Made by a program: the position numbers and the translations under genes. DNA of 64,000 bases from the NCBI GenBank assembly GCA_016191465.1, contig JACPOP010000001.1:186001-250000 (forward strand), given 5' to 3'. Shown one piece after another: positions 43,215 to 51,405 of this stretch (the first letter of the stretch is position 1; each line of letters begins with the position of its first letter). This DNA is from Chloroflexota bacterium (GTDB taxonomy: Bacteria > Chloroflexota > UBA6077 > CF-72). The notes beneath the pieces were generated by a model. That model was given only the letters and a program-made list of their open reading frames with translations, was not told the DNA's origin and did not search any database.

Positions 43215-44299
43215 GCGGCTCGACCGTGACCGCGGGTGTCAACGGGTGCGAGCGGCAGGGACAGGACCAGCCTTGCGCCGCCGGATGCCCCGTCCTCCGC
43301 CCGGAGCGTCCCGCCCTGGGCTTCGGCGAACCCGCGCGCGATCGCGAGCCCGAGACCCGTGCCACCGCCCCCAGCGCGCCGGCCCCGCTCGAATGCTCGG
43401 AACAACCGCGGACGATCCTCGGCCGCAATGCCGGGCCCGTCGTCCTCGACGACAACGGCGACATGGTGGCGATCAGCTCGGATACACAAACGGACACCCG
43501 ACTCAGGCGGTGTATGGACCGCGGCATTCTCCACCAGGTTGCTGAGCGCCTGGGCCACCAGCGCCCGGTCACACCAGGCCAGCGGCAGCGACTCCGGAAT
43601 GTCGAGGGCCACGGGCCGCTCGGCCAGCAGCGCGCGCTTCCGACGCAGCACGTCCCGCAGGATCTCACCCAGGTCCTCCGCCGCAACATGTGGACGGATC
43701 GCGCCGGCTTCCACCTGGGATGCATCAAGGAGGTTGCCCACCAGCCGATCCAGGCGGTCAGCTTCCTCTTCGATAGCTGTCAGGGTCTCGCGACGGTCCT
43801 CGGCCGCGTACGCGGCATCATCGGCGAGCAACCCGGAGGCACCGGCTTTGATGGCGGAAAGAGGTGTCCGGAGGTCGTGTGACACCGCGCGCAGGAGCGC
43901 CGTCTTGAGCTGCTCCGAGCGGCGCGCCACGTCCGCCTCGCGAGCATGTTCCTGGCCGCGTCGAGCCGAATCAGCCAACTGAGCTGTCGCCAGCGCGACG
44001 AAGAACAGCAGCAGCAGGCCAATCGCATCGTCAGGTCGGGCAATGATGAGTGTCCCGCGGGGCTCCACCAGTAGCAGGTCCTGTCCCAGCACACTGGTCA
44101 CGGCCGCCACGATCGCCGGTCCGCGTCCCCACCAGCCGGCGGCGAGGACCACCGGGACGACGTACAGCAGCATCGCGGCCTCTCGCACCCCGAGCGTCCT
44201 TTCGATGGTAGCTACGACCGCGAGGGCCCCTAGCGCACCCAGCACCGCCCCGCCGTAGGCTCGGATATGGTGGCTGGCTCCAGCATCCGCGGGTCTCAT
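43211..44299 (-). CDS. Sensor histidine kinase, short KdpD-like (DUF4118 + kinase)
   Basis: 362 residues. Residues ~15-105 form the four-helix DUF4118 membrane unit seen in KdpD (LYVVPVVLAAGWWGRGPAIV, GQDLLLVEPRGTL); then a short coiled linker, H-box AVSHDLRTPLSAI, N-box LSNLVENAAVHT, and ATP-lid motifs DDGPGI and GGTGLGLAIARG. The cytoplasmic KdpD sensor and USP domains are missing, so it senses something else or is a reduced KdpD. Pairs with the regulator downstream. Confidence 0.9.
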   Translation of the reverse strand: MRPADAGASHHIRAYGGAVLGALGALAVVATIERTLGVREAAMLLYVVPVVLAAGWWGRGPAIVAAVTSVLGQDLLLVEPRGTLIIARPDDAIGLLLLFFVALATAQLADSARRGQEHAREADVARRSEQLKTALLRAVSHDLRTPLSAIKAGASGLLADDAAYAAEDRRETLTAIEEEADRLDRLVGNLLDASQVEAGAIRPHVAAEDLGEILRDVLRRKRALLAERPVALDIPESLPLAWCDRALVAQALSNLVENAAVHTPPESGVRLCIRADRHHVAVVVEDDGPGIAAEDRPRLFRAFERGRRAGGGGTGLGLAIARGFAEAQGGTLRAEDGASGGARLVLSLPLAPVDTRGHGRAA

Positions 44300-44433
44300 C
44301 GTGCAGGTGTTACCACGGCGTGCAAGTGGCCCAATTGACCGGCACGAAACTCAGGTTCCGGGAGCCAGGCTCCGCGGCGCATTTCGCTCGGCGTCCCGCC
44401 GAAGCCCGGAGCACGCACGCGCGTTCGCGATGG

Positions 44434-45429
44434 TCAGGGCGCGCGGGCACCGGCGAGCACGTCCAGGAACCCCCGCACGAAGCGCTCGGCGTCCACTTCG
44501 ACGGCCACCTCGACCTCTGGTTCGCCAGATGGCGGGTTTAGCCACCAGGGCAACGAACCGCGCGTCGCACCGCGCGTGCGCTCCCCGCGCAGCTCGACGT
44601 GAACGGGTGTCCGGCGATAGCGCGCCAGCGAGCTGTCGACGGCGATCCCGGCTGCCAGGGGATCGTGGAGGTGGCACATGCGGGCGCCGTAGTACGACTC
44701 GTAAAACGCCAGGTAGTGCTGCAAGATGGACCACGCAAAGCGGCCGACCGCGCTGGACGCGGCCTGCAGCTCGGCCAGAGCGTCGCCGGCGAGCGAGACC
44801 TGCATCGTCACGTCCAGCCCCACAAGCGTGAGCGGCCAGCCCGCGCCCAGGGCAAGCTCGGCGGCCTCGGGATCGTGCCAGACGTTGGCCTCGGCATCCG
44901 CGGTAGCGTTACCGGCTCGGTACACCGCGCCGCCCATCACCACCACCCGCCGCAGGAGCCGCGGCAGCTCCGGTTCCAGGAGCAGCGCCAGGCCCAGGTT
45001 CGTCAGCGGCCCGATCGCCAGTAACACCAGCTCACCAGGCTGCTCGCGGGCGAGGCGCACGATCTGCTGGGCCGCTGGCTCCGCGCTCGGGCGCCGGCGC
45101 GGCATCGGCCAGTGGATGTTGCCGAGCCCGTCCTCGCCGTGCACGAACTCAGCGGTCTGGAGCGGCTGGGCCATCGGCCGCGCCGCGCCGACCGCCACCG
45201 GCACGTCGTCAAGCCCCGCCAGCTCCAGGACACGCAGCGTGTTCAGCGCGCCCAGCGGCGCGGGGACGTTGCCGTGCACACTACCGGCGGCCACGATGGA
45301 GACTCCCTCCAGGCCCGCGAGGTACAGGATCGCGAGCGCATCGTCGATCCCCGTGTCGCAGTCGAGCAGGATCCGGGTCGTCTCGCCGCGCTGCCCCGCG
45401 TCAGGGGCATTCACGCGGCTCTCGCACAT
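44434..45429 (-). CDS. Inosine-uridine preferring nucleoside hydrolase family protein
   Basis: 331 residues. Calcium/active-site motif LLDCDTGIDDALAI near residue 25, GSVHGN, LAIGPLTNLGLAL, VVMGGAVYRAGN and the second metal region HDPLAAG are all present. These enzymes hydrolyse nucleosides for salvage. The C-terminus from PSGEPEVEVAVEVDAERF is normal. The start ATG 45429 has a non-conserved ~18-residue lead; GTG a few codons later is possible. Stands alone. Confidence 0.9.
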   Translation of the reverse strand: MCESRVNAPDAGQRGETTRILLDCDTGIDDALAILYLAGLEGVSIVAAGSVHGNVPAPLGALNTLRVLELAGLDDVPVAVGAARPMAQPLQTAEFVHGEDGLGNIHWPMPRRRPSAEPAAQQIVRLAREQPGELVLLAIGPLTNLGLALLLEPELPRLLRRVVVMGGAVYRAGNATADAEANVWHDPEAAELALGAGWPLTLVGLDVTMQVSLAGDALAELQAASSAVGRFAWSILQHYLAFYESYYGARMCHLHDPLAAGIAVDSSLARYRRTPVHVELRGERTRGATRGSLPWWLNPPSGEPEVEVAVEVDAERFVRGFLDVLAGARAP

Positions 45430-45770
45430 CGCGGCCCGGGGCGCTCGCGTCCTGGCCGGCTGACGGCTGCATGGCTGACGGCATGGGTGTCCAGGGCTCG
45501 GGCGGGCGCTCCGACACGGGACGGAATTGGTGCCGAGTCCATCAATGCTCCTGGCTCAGGTGGGCACCTATCGCACGAGAGTCGGCCGCGCCGGTGCTGG
45601 GGCCCACTCTACCCCACGCTCGGTGATTGTCCAGCACGGGACGCCGGTTGGAACAGCCGTTCCGCTCGTAGTCCGCCACAGCAGGACCGCGGAGCTGCCA
45701 CGAGAGGGATGCTTCGCTCCGCTCAGTATGACAACGCGGCGCACCTCGCGTAGTGAACCCCTGGAGAGAC
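45430..45770 (+). other. Intergenic region, 341 bases, with one repeat end
   Basis: No convincing gene. The region starts with short direct repeats of GGCTGACGGC (45459-45484). Its right side holds the second copy of the TGTCAT...GAGCGAAGCG repeat at 45705-45733. The rest shows nothing I can name. Confidence 0.5.
45705..45733 (-). repeat. Second copy (one end) of the TGTCATCCT element
   Basis: On the minus strand it reads TGTCATACTGAGCGGAGCG followed by AAGCATCCC, matching the left end of the 6128-6210 element with a few changes. No opposite inverted end was found nearby, so it looks like a solo or decayed end. Confidence 0.65.
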
Positions 45771-46013
45771 TCAGGAGTACGGCGGACGCTCGAATTGTAT
45801 CCTTGCCAGATCGCCCCGAATCTCGACCGAGACCGCCAGGCCAGCCGCTCGGGCGGCGCGCCGCGCTACCTGCAACGTGCCGGGCCGATGCGGCACCAGC
45901 ACCCTGGTTGAGAGGCGCGTTCGTGTGGTGAAGGCCACGGCGGGAAGGATGGCGTGCTCCATGTTCTGCGCCGGCGGAGCAACGGCCTCTTCAAACGCAA
46001 TCGCCTGTGACAT
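45771..46013 (-). CDS. Hypothetical 80-residue protein
   Basis: The frame uses GC-rich third positions in its second half. The protein has an N-terminal MSQAIAFEEAVAPPAQN and a likely compact alpha/beta part (RLSTRVLVPHRPGTLQVARRA, then GLAVSVEIRGDLARIQFE) that could be an ACT-like or ribosomal-like small domain. No family recognised and no strong ribosome binding site. It precedes no operon partner; scpB lies 91 bases beyond its upstream side on the same strand. Confidence 0.45.
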   Translation of the reverse strand: MSQAIAFEEAVAPPAQNMEHAILPAVAFTTRTRLSTRVLVPHRPGTLQVARRAARAAGLAVSVEIRGDLARIQFERPPYS

Positions 46014-46104
46014 GCCGAAAGCGTCCCGCCGCGCTGTTAGGACCGTGTGAGGATCCGCCCCAGTCTCGTTCAGATTTCGTTAGGAACGACCAGGCCGCGT
46101 GGTG

Positions 46105-46695
46105 TTACTCGCCCGAGCTGGCGCCAGGCGGGTTGGGCAGCGTCGCCGTCGGTCCCAGTGGCAGGGCCTGGAGAGACGATAAGCCGAGATACTGGAGAAG
46201 CTCGGGCGTGGTGCCCAGGAGCGCTGGCCGGCCCACGCTCTCGCGGCGGCCGACCTCAGCCACCAGGCCTCGCGCCAGGAGGGTATTCACGGCACTGTCG
46301 CTGTTGACGCCCCGAACGGCGTCGATGTCGCCGCGGGTCACGGGCTGGCGGTAGGCGATCACCGCGAGCGCCTCCAGGGCCGCCCGAGACAGCCGCGTCG
46401 GGGGCGGGGCGCCAAAGTAGCGCTCCACGGCATGTGCCGCTGCCGGGGACGTGACCAGGCTGACCTGCTCGCCGGAACGCTGCAAGGCAAGGCCCCGCGG
46501 CGGCTCCGCCAGCAGGTGCTCCACCGCTCGTTCGACCTCATCCGGCGAACGTTCCACGACCCGTGCAAGGTCTCCCGGCGCGAGCGGCCCGGCAGCGGCA
46601 AACAGGACCGCCACCAGTAGATCCTCCAACGGAGCGCTTGCTCCTGAAGACGACGTGCAGGAGAGCGCCGACGGTGCGGCGTCAGCGGTGCCCAC
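46105..46695 (-). CDS. scpB: Segregation and condensation protein ScpB
   Basis: 196 residues with the two winged-helix domains of ScpB: LEDLLVAVLFAAAGPLAP and the signature LSRAALEALAVIAYRQPVTRGDID followed by VRGVNSDSAVNTLLARGLVAEVGR, and LLGTTPELLQYLGL. It partners ScpA and Smc in chromosome organisation; scpA is not visible here. GTG 46695 overlaps the YfhO-like gene by 14 bases. Confidence 0.93.
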   Translation of the reverse strand: MGTADAAPSALSCTSSSGASAPLEDLLVAVLFAAAGPLAPGDLARVVERSPDEVERAVEHLLAEPPRGLALQRSGEQVSLVTSPAAAHAVERYFGAPPPTRLSRAALEALAVIAYRQPVTRGDIDAVRGVNSDSAVNTLLARGLVAEVGRRESVGRPALLGTTPELLQYLGLSSLQALPLGPTATLPNPPGASSGE

Positions 46696-49066
46696 GGCCG
46701 GCCATTATCCGTCGGCGCACGCGAGGGGACCACGACGGCCACGTGGCGCAAGCCGCGGCCATGGCCATGCCGGCCAGCGCCAGGACCGCGCCGCGCCGCA
46801 GCCAGGCGGGCTCGAAGCGCAGCTCGACCTCGTGGACGCCGGCCGGCACGTACACCGCCCGATACAGCAGGTCGGCACGGATCACGGGCGCCTCCACCCC
46901 GTCCACGCGGGCCCGCCAGCCGGGGTACCACGCTTCGCGCTCGACGAGGTACGCGGGCTCCGCCAGGTTGACACTGTAGCGGTGCCGCTCGGCCGCTACC
47001 ACGGAAGGGTCGCTCCCCACGGAGGCGCGCGCGCCGCTCACCTCCGTGGGGAGCGTGGCAGCGTCCAGCAGTACCCCCCCTCTGGGGTCGTACGTGGGCG
47101 CCGCCAACTGGGCCGCGGCTTCCTCATCGCTCCAGGCTTGCGCCCGGAACGCCAGGAACGCGAACGGGGCCGGGTCCAGACGGCGCAAGAGGTCGAGATC
47201 GCCCACCGGGCGGACCTCCGAGGCGGGGAGCTGGACCCCTCGGTTCGCCAGGACGTAGCTCACGCCCAGCAGGTCCAGCAGCCGCGGCTCGGGCGGCTCG
47301 GTCAGGCGCGATTGCAGCACGCCATCCGGGCGGACGCGGTCCGGCGGCATGAGCAGCATGCTGAAATCGATGAAGCGCTGGAGCGGCAGCACGCCGCCGT
47401 CGTATCCATCCGCGGACCGCAGGCCGTATTGCAGCGGCATGTTTGGGGCGAGCGTCTCGCGCCACTTGCGGGCGATGAGGTACGCGGTACTGGCGCTCTC
47501 GGAAATGCCGGTGAGGCGGCCGCGGACTGCACCTTCGTCCGAAGGAACGTAATTCGGCTGCGCCACGGACAGCAGCCGATCGGTCGGCCCAAGCAGCGCC
47601 TGGAGCGCGCCCGCGGTCGCCGGTGGCTGCGCCAGGCTGTCGATCGGCGGCGCCTGGCGGATGGGGGCCCAGTCCGCCACGGCCCATAACTCAGCGGCGG
47701 CGAGTCCCGCGAGGGCAAACCCGGCGAGCCGACGGCGACCCAGCCGCGGCAGCGCTCCGATGCCAAGCGCCAGCGTGGCCAGGCCGAGGTACACCGCCGG
47801 AGTGCGCAGCCTCGGGAACACCTCGCCGTTCTGCTGTTGCCACGCCAGTCCGGCCGTGAGCACCAGCGCCATCAGGGCCGCGCGAAGCAGCGTCCACGGA
47901 TCTCGAAGGCGCGGTCCTCGGCCCGCAAGCAGCCATTCAGCGCCAGCGGCCGAGAGCAACGAAGCGCCGAACATCCACAGGAACAGCCAGCGGGCGGGCA
48001 CACGGAACGTATCGAAGCCCGGAACCCATGCAAAGAACAGCCAGTAGTTGCCGTTGTTCTCACCTGGAGCCAGGAACAGCGCCAGCAGGCACACGAACGC
48101 GCCCGCCCAGACCAGCCGGTGGCGGACCACCACCACGGCGAGAAACGCCAGAGTCAGGGGAATGACGCCCACGTAGCCGAGGTACTCTGTAGACGCGACG
48201 TCGAGCCAGTACGGTGGGAACAGGGAACGCGGCACCAGGTAGGAAGGGAGCGACGCCGCGACAGCGTCCTCCCAGCGCACACCAGCCCCGCGGATGGAGA
48301 ACGGCGCCAGCTCCAGGCTGGCAAGCAGCTGTGGCGCCGCGACCAGGCCGCCAACCAGGCCGACGATGGCGCCCGCGGTCGCCGTCCAGACCAACCCGCG
48401 CGGGCTGCGCCAGGGCGCCCGTGCGAGCGCGTAGGCCACGCCGGCGATCGCCGACATGTAGGTGTCCTGCGGGTGCCCGGCGAGGACTTGCGCGGCCAGC
48501 GCCAGCCCGGAAGCGGCTGCCCACCCCGGGCTCCGGGTCTGGATCGCGCGTTCGAAAAGCGCCAGCATGATCGGCAGCCAGGCACCCGCGGAGAGCTGGT
48601 TCAGGTGTCCTGTCTGGCCCACCGTGAACCCGCCGAAGCCAAACGCCATGCCTCCGACCAGGGCCGCGATTGGACGAGCGCTGAACCCCAGGCGGGCGAG
48701 CGCATACATCCCCACCGCGGCCAACCCGGCGTGGAGCACGAGCTGAATGGTGTACACCGGCATCACGGGACCCAGCGCGAACAGCCACGACGGCGGATAC
48801 AGCACCGCGGTTTGCGGGTTCGCGAGGAACGGCACACCCAGAAACAGGTCCGGGTTCCACAGCGGGAACCGGCCATCGCGGATGGCCTGTCCCAGGTATG
48901 CCCGCTGCGGCATGAAGTACACGAAGGCGTCGTAATCGACAACGCCGCGCCCCAGCAGCGTGAGCGGGTAGTAGAACAGCACCGAGAACAGCGTCAGGAA
49001 GCCGACGCAGCGCGCGTCCGGCGACCTCAGGACACGCATCACACGGTGCTCAGGTTGATTCAGCAC
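46682..49066 (-). CDS. YfhO-family large membrane protein
   Basis: 794 residues: about twelve helices, with the first loop DYDAFVYFMPQRAYLGQAIRDG and FPLWNPDLFLGVPFLANPQTAV, strongly typical of YfhO/GT-C-like proteins, and a large extracytoplasmic C-terminal domain (EVRPVGDLDLLRRLD ... YLVEREAWYPGWRARVDG, VHEVELRFEPAWLRRG) ending in a last helix. Bacillus and Staphylococcus YfhO take part in sugar decoration of lipoteichoic acid; here the acceptor is unknown. GTG 49066 or ATG 49039 could be the start. Confidence 0.85.
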   Translation of the reverse strand: MLNQPEHRVMRVLRSPDARCVGFLTLFSVLFYYPLTLLGRGVVDYDAFVYFMPQRAYLGQAIRDGRFPLWNPDLFLGVPFLANPQTAVLYPPSWLFALGPVMPVYTIQLVLHAGLAAVGMYALARLGFSARPIAALVGGMAFGFGGFTVGQTGHLNQLSAGAWLPIMLALFERAIQTRSPGWAAASGLALAAQVLAGHPQDTYMSAIAGVAYALARAPWRSPRGLVWTATAGAIVGLVGGLVAAPQLLASLELAPFSIRGAGVRWEDAVAASLPSYLVPRSLFPPYWLDVASTEYLGYVGVIPLTLAFLAVVVVRHRLVWAGAFVCLLALFLAPGENNGNYWLFFAWVPGFDTFRVPARWLFLWMFGASLLSAAGAEWLLAGRGPRLRDPWTLLRAALMALVLTAGLAWQQQNGEVFPRLRTPAVYLGLATLALGIGALPRLGRRRLAGFALAGLAAAELWAVADWAPIRQAPPIDSLAQPPATAGALQALLGPTDRLLSVAQPNYVPSDEGAVRGRLTGISESASTAYLIARKWRETLAPNMPLQYGLRSADGYDGGVLPLQRFIDFSMLLMPPDRVRPDGVLQSRLTEPPEPRLLDLLGVSYVLANRGVQLPASEVRPVGDLDLLRRLDPAPFAFLAFRAQAWSDEEAAAQLAAPTYDPRGGVLLDAATLPTEVSGARASVGSDPSVVAAERHRYSVNLAEPAYLVEREAWYPGWRARVDGVEAPVIRADLLYRAVYVPAGVHEVELRFEPAWLRRGAVLALAGMAMAAACATWPSWSPRVRRRIMAGRGHR

Positions 49067-49108
49067 CGAGCGTTCAAGAGGATGGGATGTCAGCTCCGCC
49101 GCGCTGCA

Positions 49109-49792
49109 CTACCCGAGGAAGCGATAGCGGACGAGCACCTTCGCCACCGTGAAGCCGTCCTTCCACGAGATCTTCTTACCCTCGTGAAACTCGCGCCCAG
49201 CGTACGAGATCGGCACCTCGTAAATGCGCTGGCCCATGCGCAGGATGCGGGCAGTAATCTCGGGATCGAATCCCCAGCGCGGCTCGCGCAGCCGCAGCGC
49301 GTGGGCAATGTCCACCGTGAAGACCTTGTAGCAGGTCTCCATGTCCGTAAGCGTGGTGTCAAACAGCACGTTGCAGAGGAGCGTCAACATCTGGTTTCCC
49401 ACGCTGTGCCAGAAGTACATCGCCTTGTGCTCGCCCAGGAAGCGGGACCCGTACACAACTCTGGCCTTGCCCGTCTGGATCGGCCGCAGCAGCGCCGGGT
49501 AGTCAGAGGGGTCGTACTCCAAATCGGCGTCCTGCACGATCACGACATCACCCGTCACCACGCGCAGGCCCTCCTGGACCGCGGCGCCTTTGCCTCCATT
49601 GACGGGCATCAATCGCAGCACGATGTCGCCGCGCTGGTCCACTCGCTGTTTGAGGAGCTCGCGCGTGCCATCGGTCGAGCAGTCGTCGACGACGATGACT
49701 TCCTTCTCGATGGGAACCGCCAGCACCTGATCCAGCAGCGCATTGACGGTTTCGATTTCATTGAAGCAGGGGATGACCACCGACACCTTCAT
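49109..49792 (-). CDS. GT2 family glycosyltransferase (dolichyl/undecaprenyl-phosphate type)
   Basis: 227 residues: VSVVIPCFNEIETVN, VIVVDDCSTDGT, the metal-binding VIVQDADLEYDP, YGSRFLGEH, DMETCYKVF and WGFDPEITARIL, all typical of DPM1/Dpg-type enzymes that load sugar on polyprenyl phosphate. No C-terminal membrane domain. ATG 49792 is the correct start; the frame extends upstream over the next gene. It lies between two GT-C-like membrane proteins and likely supplies their donor. Confidence 0.9.
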   Translation of the reverse strand: MKVSVVIPCFNEIETVNALLDQVLAVPIEKEVIVVDDCSTDGTRELLKQRVDQRGDIVLRLMPVNGGKGAAVQEGLRVVTGDVVIVQDADLEYDPSDYPALLRPIQTGKARVVYGSRFLGEHKAMYFWHSVGNQMLTLLCNVLFDTTLTDMETCYKVFTVDIAHALRLREPRWGFDPEITARILRMGQRIYEVPISYAGREFHEGKKISWKDGFTVAKVLVRYRFLG

Positions 49793-49827
49793 CGTGATCG
49801 GCGGAGGGGCGGCGAAGGCAGGCGTCG

Positions 49828-51381
49828 TCAATCGGCTCCCGGGTAAAAGACCTGGTAGGTGAACCCGTTCAGTTGAACGGTCTGCGCCAGGTAGTAATGG
49901 CGCCCGATCGCGTCCAGCACTGGCTGCGGATAGAGCTGGGCGTTCAGGACGACGGTATCGTAGCGTTTGGCCTGGAGGTCGGCCACGAGCGGCGTGGGGT
50001 CCCACAACCCGGCGTCGTACAGGTTCCGCAAATGCGTGGTGTTCGCCACAACCGGGCGACCGGCCACTACCGCGAATGAGGGGTCCTCCGAGAGGGCCGG
50101 ACCGGGAAGCCGGCGAATGGCTGCCACGATCGCATCGCCAGCCTGGCGGTCCTTGGCGGTTGGCGTTCGCCCCAGGAGGGGCGCCTGAAGCCCGCGATCG
50201 ACCAGCACGCCGCCCAGGGCGAGCGGACCGTGGGCATACAACACCGCCTGGCCGGCAACCAGGAGGAGGGCAGCCACGGCCCAGACCGGCCGGCCACGGG
50301 TGATCGGTGGCGACGCCAGGAGCCGCACCAGCCGCCGGCTGGCGAGCACTGCCCCACTGGCCACGAAGCCCAGGAAGTACGACTCACCGGCCCCAAGCTT
50401 CGCCACGCCCAGGGCCGCCACTCCGCTCGCCAGGAAGTACAGCGTCCACGGGTCCCACGCGCGCCGTCGCATCGCCGATGCCGCTTCCCACGCCGCTAGA
50501 GCCAGCGGCAACGGGTGGATCAGGGCAAAGTTGACGGCGTAATCGAAGAGTTGTCGGGCTTCGAAGGGATTGGCGTTGCCGCTGACGACGTTCAGCCAGA
50601 ACGCTCCACCCGTGAGTACGTTGAATGCCGCCAGGAGACTGAAGCCCGCCGCGCCCAGCACGATGGAGACGGCCAGCCCGGCCCGCGGCCGGGTGAGCAG
50701 GACGAAGCCGAGGCAGGCCACCGCGGCATCGGCGGCCGTCTGCTTGGTGAACAGCGCGAGCAGCAGCGCCAGGGTGCCCCAGGCGAGGCGGCGGTTCGTC
50801 GGCCGTTCGAACGCCCACACCCCCAGGAGCGCAAACAGCACGGTGAGCGCGTTCACGCGGGCAAGGGGTGTGGTGTGAAAGACGTACGGCGATGCGAACA
50901 CCAGACCCGCCGCCCCCAGCCCCGCCCAGGCAGTGCGCGTCTGGAACCAGACGGCCGACCCCGCGACCGCCGCGCAGCCGACCGCCGCAATCGTGGAAAC
51001 CGCCCGCCCAGACGCCAGCCCGGGCCCGGCCCAGGCCATGACGATCGAGACGACGTAGCTCCACAGCGGCGGGTAGTTCGACGAGTAGTACGGAAAGGCC
51101 TGGTTGCCCGAGTACGGCCACTGGCCGCGGTCGATGAGCCACGCGCTCCAGGCGTCATAACCCTCGCCCTGGTCCCAGTCGTACGGAAACAGCACGAGCG
51201 CCAGGGCGTGCTGCAGGTACACGAAGCCGAAGACTCCCAGCGTCAGGACAGCGACCGCGAGCGCAGCCTTCGCCCACGGCTCTGAGCCTACAAGCGTACC
51301 GCCGCGCCGCAGCGCCTGCGTCACGGCTTCCCCACCCAGCGACAGCAGGGATCTGGTGGCCGGGCCACCCGCTTCACCCAC
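49828..51381 (-). CDS. GT-C fold membrane protein, probable glycosyltransferase
   Basis: 517 residues and roughly eleven helices. The first loop FPYDWDQGEGYDAWSAWLIDRG carries the acidic residues expected for a GT-C active site, followed by YYSSNYPPLWSYVVS, and the C-terminal soluble part (LRNLYDAGLWDPTPLVADLQAKRY and YYLAQTVQLNGFTYQVFYP) resembles GT39/GT87-like proteins. The start is GTG 51381. Neighbours: GT2 enzyme downstream and ftsK upstream (25-base gap). Confidence 0.75.
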   Translation of the reverse strand: MGEAGGPATRSLLSLGGEAVTQALRRGGTLVGSEPWAKAALAVAVLTLGVFGFVYLQHALALVLFPYDWDQGEGYDAWSAWLIDRGQWPYSGNQAFPYYSSNYPPLWSYVVSIVMAWAGPGLASGRAVSTIAAVGCAAVAGSAVWFQTRTAWAGLGAAGLVFASPYVFHTTPLARVNALTVLFALLGVWAFERPTNRRLAWGTLALLLALFTKQTAADAAVACLGFVLLTRPRAGLAVSIVLGAAGFSLLAAFNVLTGGAFWLNVVSGNANPFEARQLFDYAVNFALIHPLPLALAAWEAASAMRRRAWDPWTLYFLASGVAALGVAKLGAGESYFLGFVASGAVLASRRLVRLLASPPITRGRPVWAVAALLLVAGQAVLYAHGPLALGGVLVDRGLQAPLLGRTPTAKDRQAGDAIVAAIRRLPGPALSEDPSFAVVAGRPVVANTTHLRNLYDAGLWDPTPLVADLQAKRYDTVVLNAQLYPQPVLDAIGRHYYLAQTVQLNGFTYQVFYPGAD

Positions 51382-51405
51382 CCGCTGCCCTGCTGCTGGT
51401 CGTGC

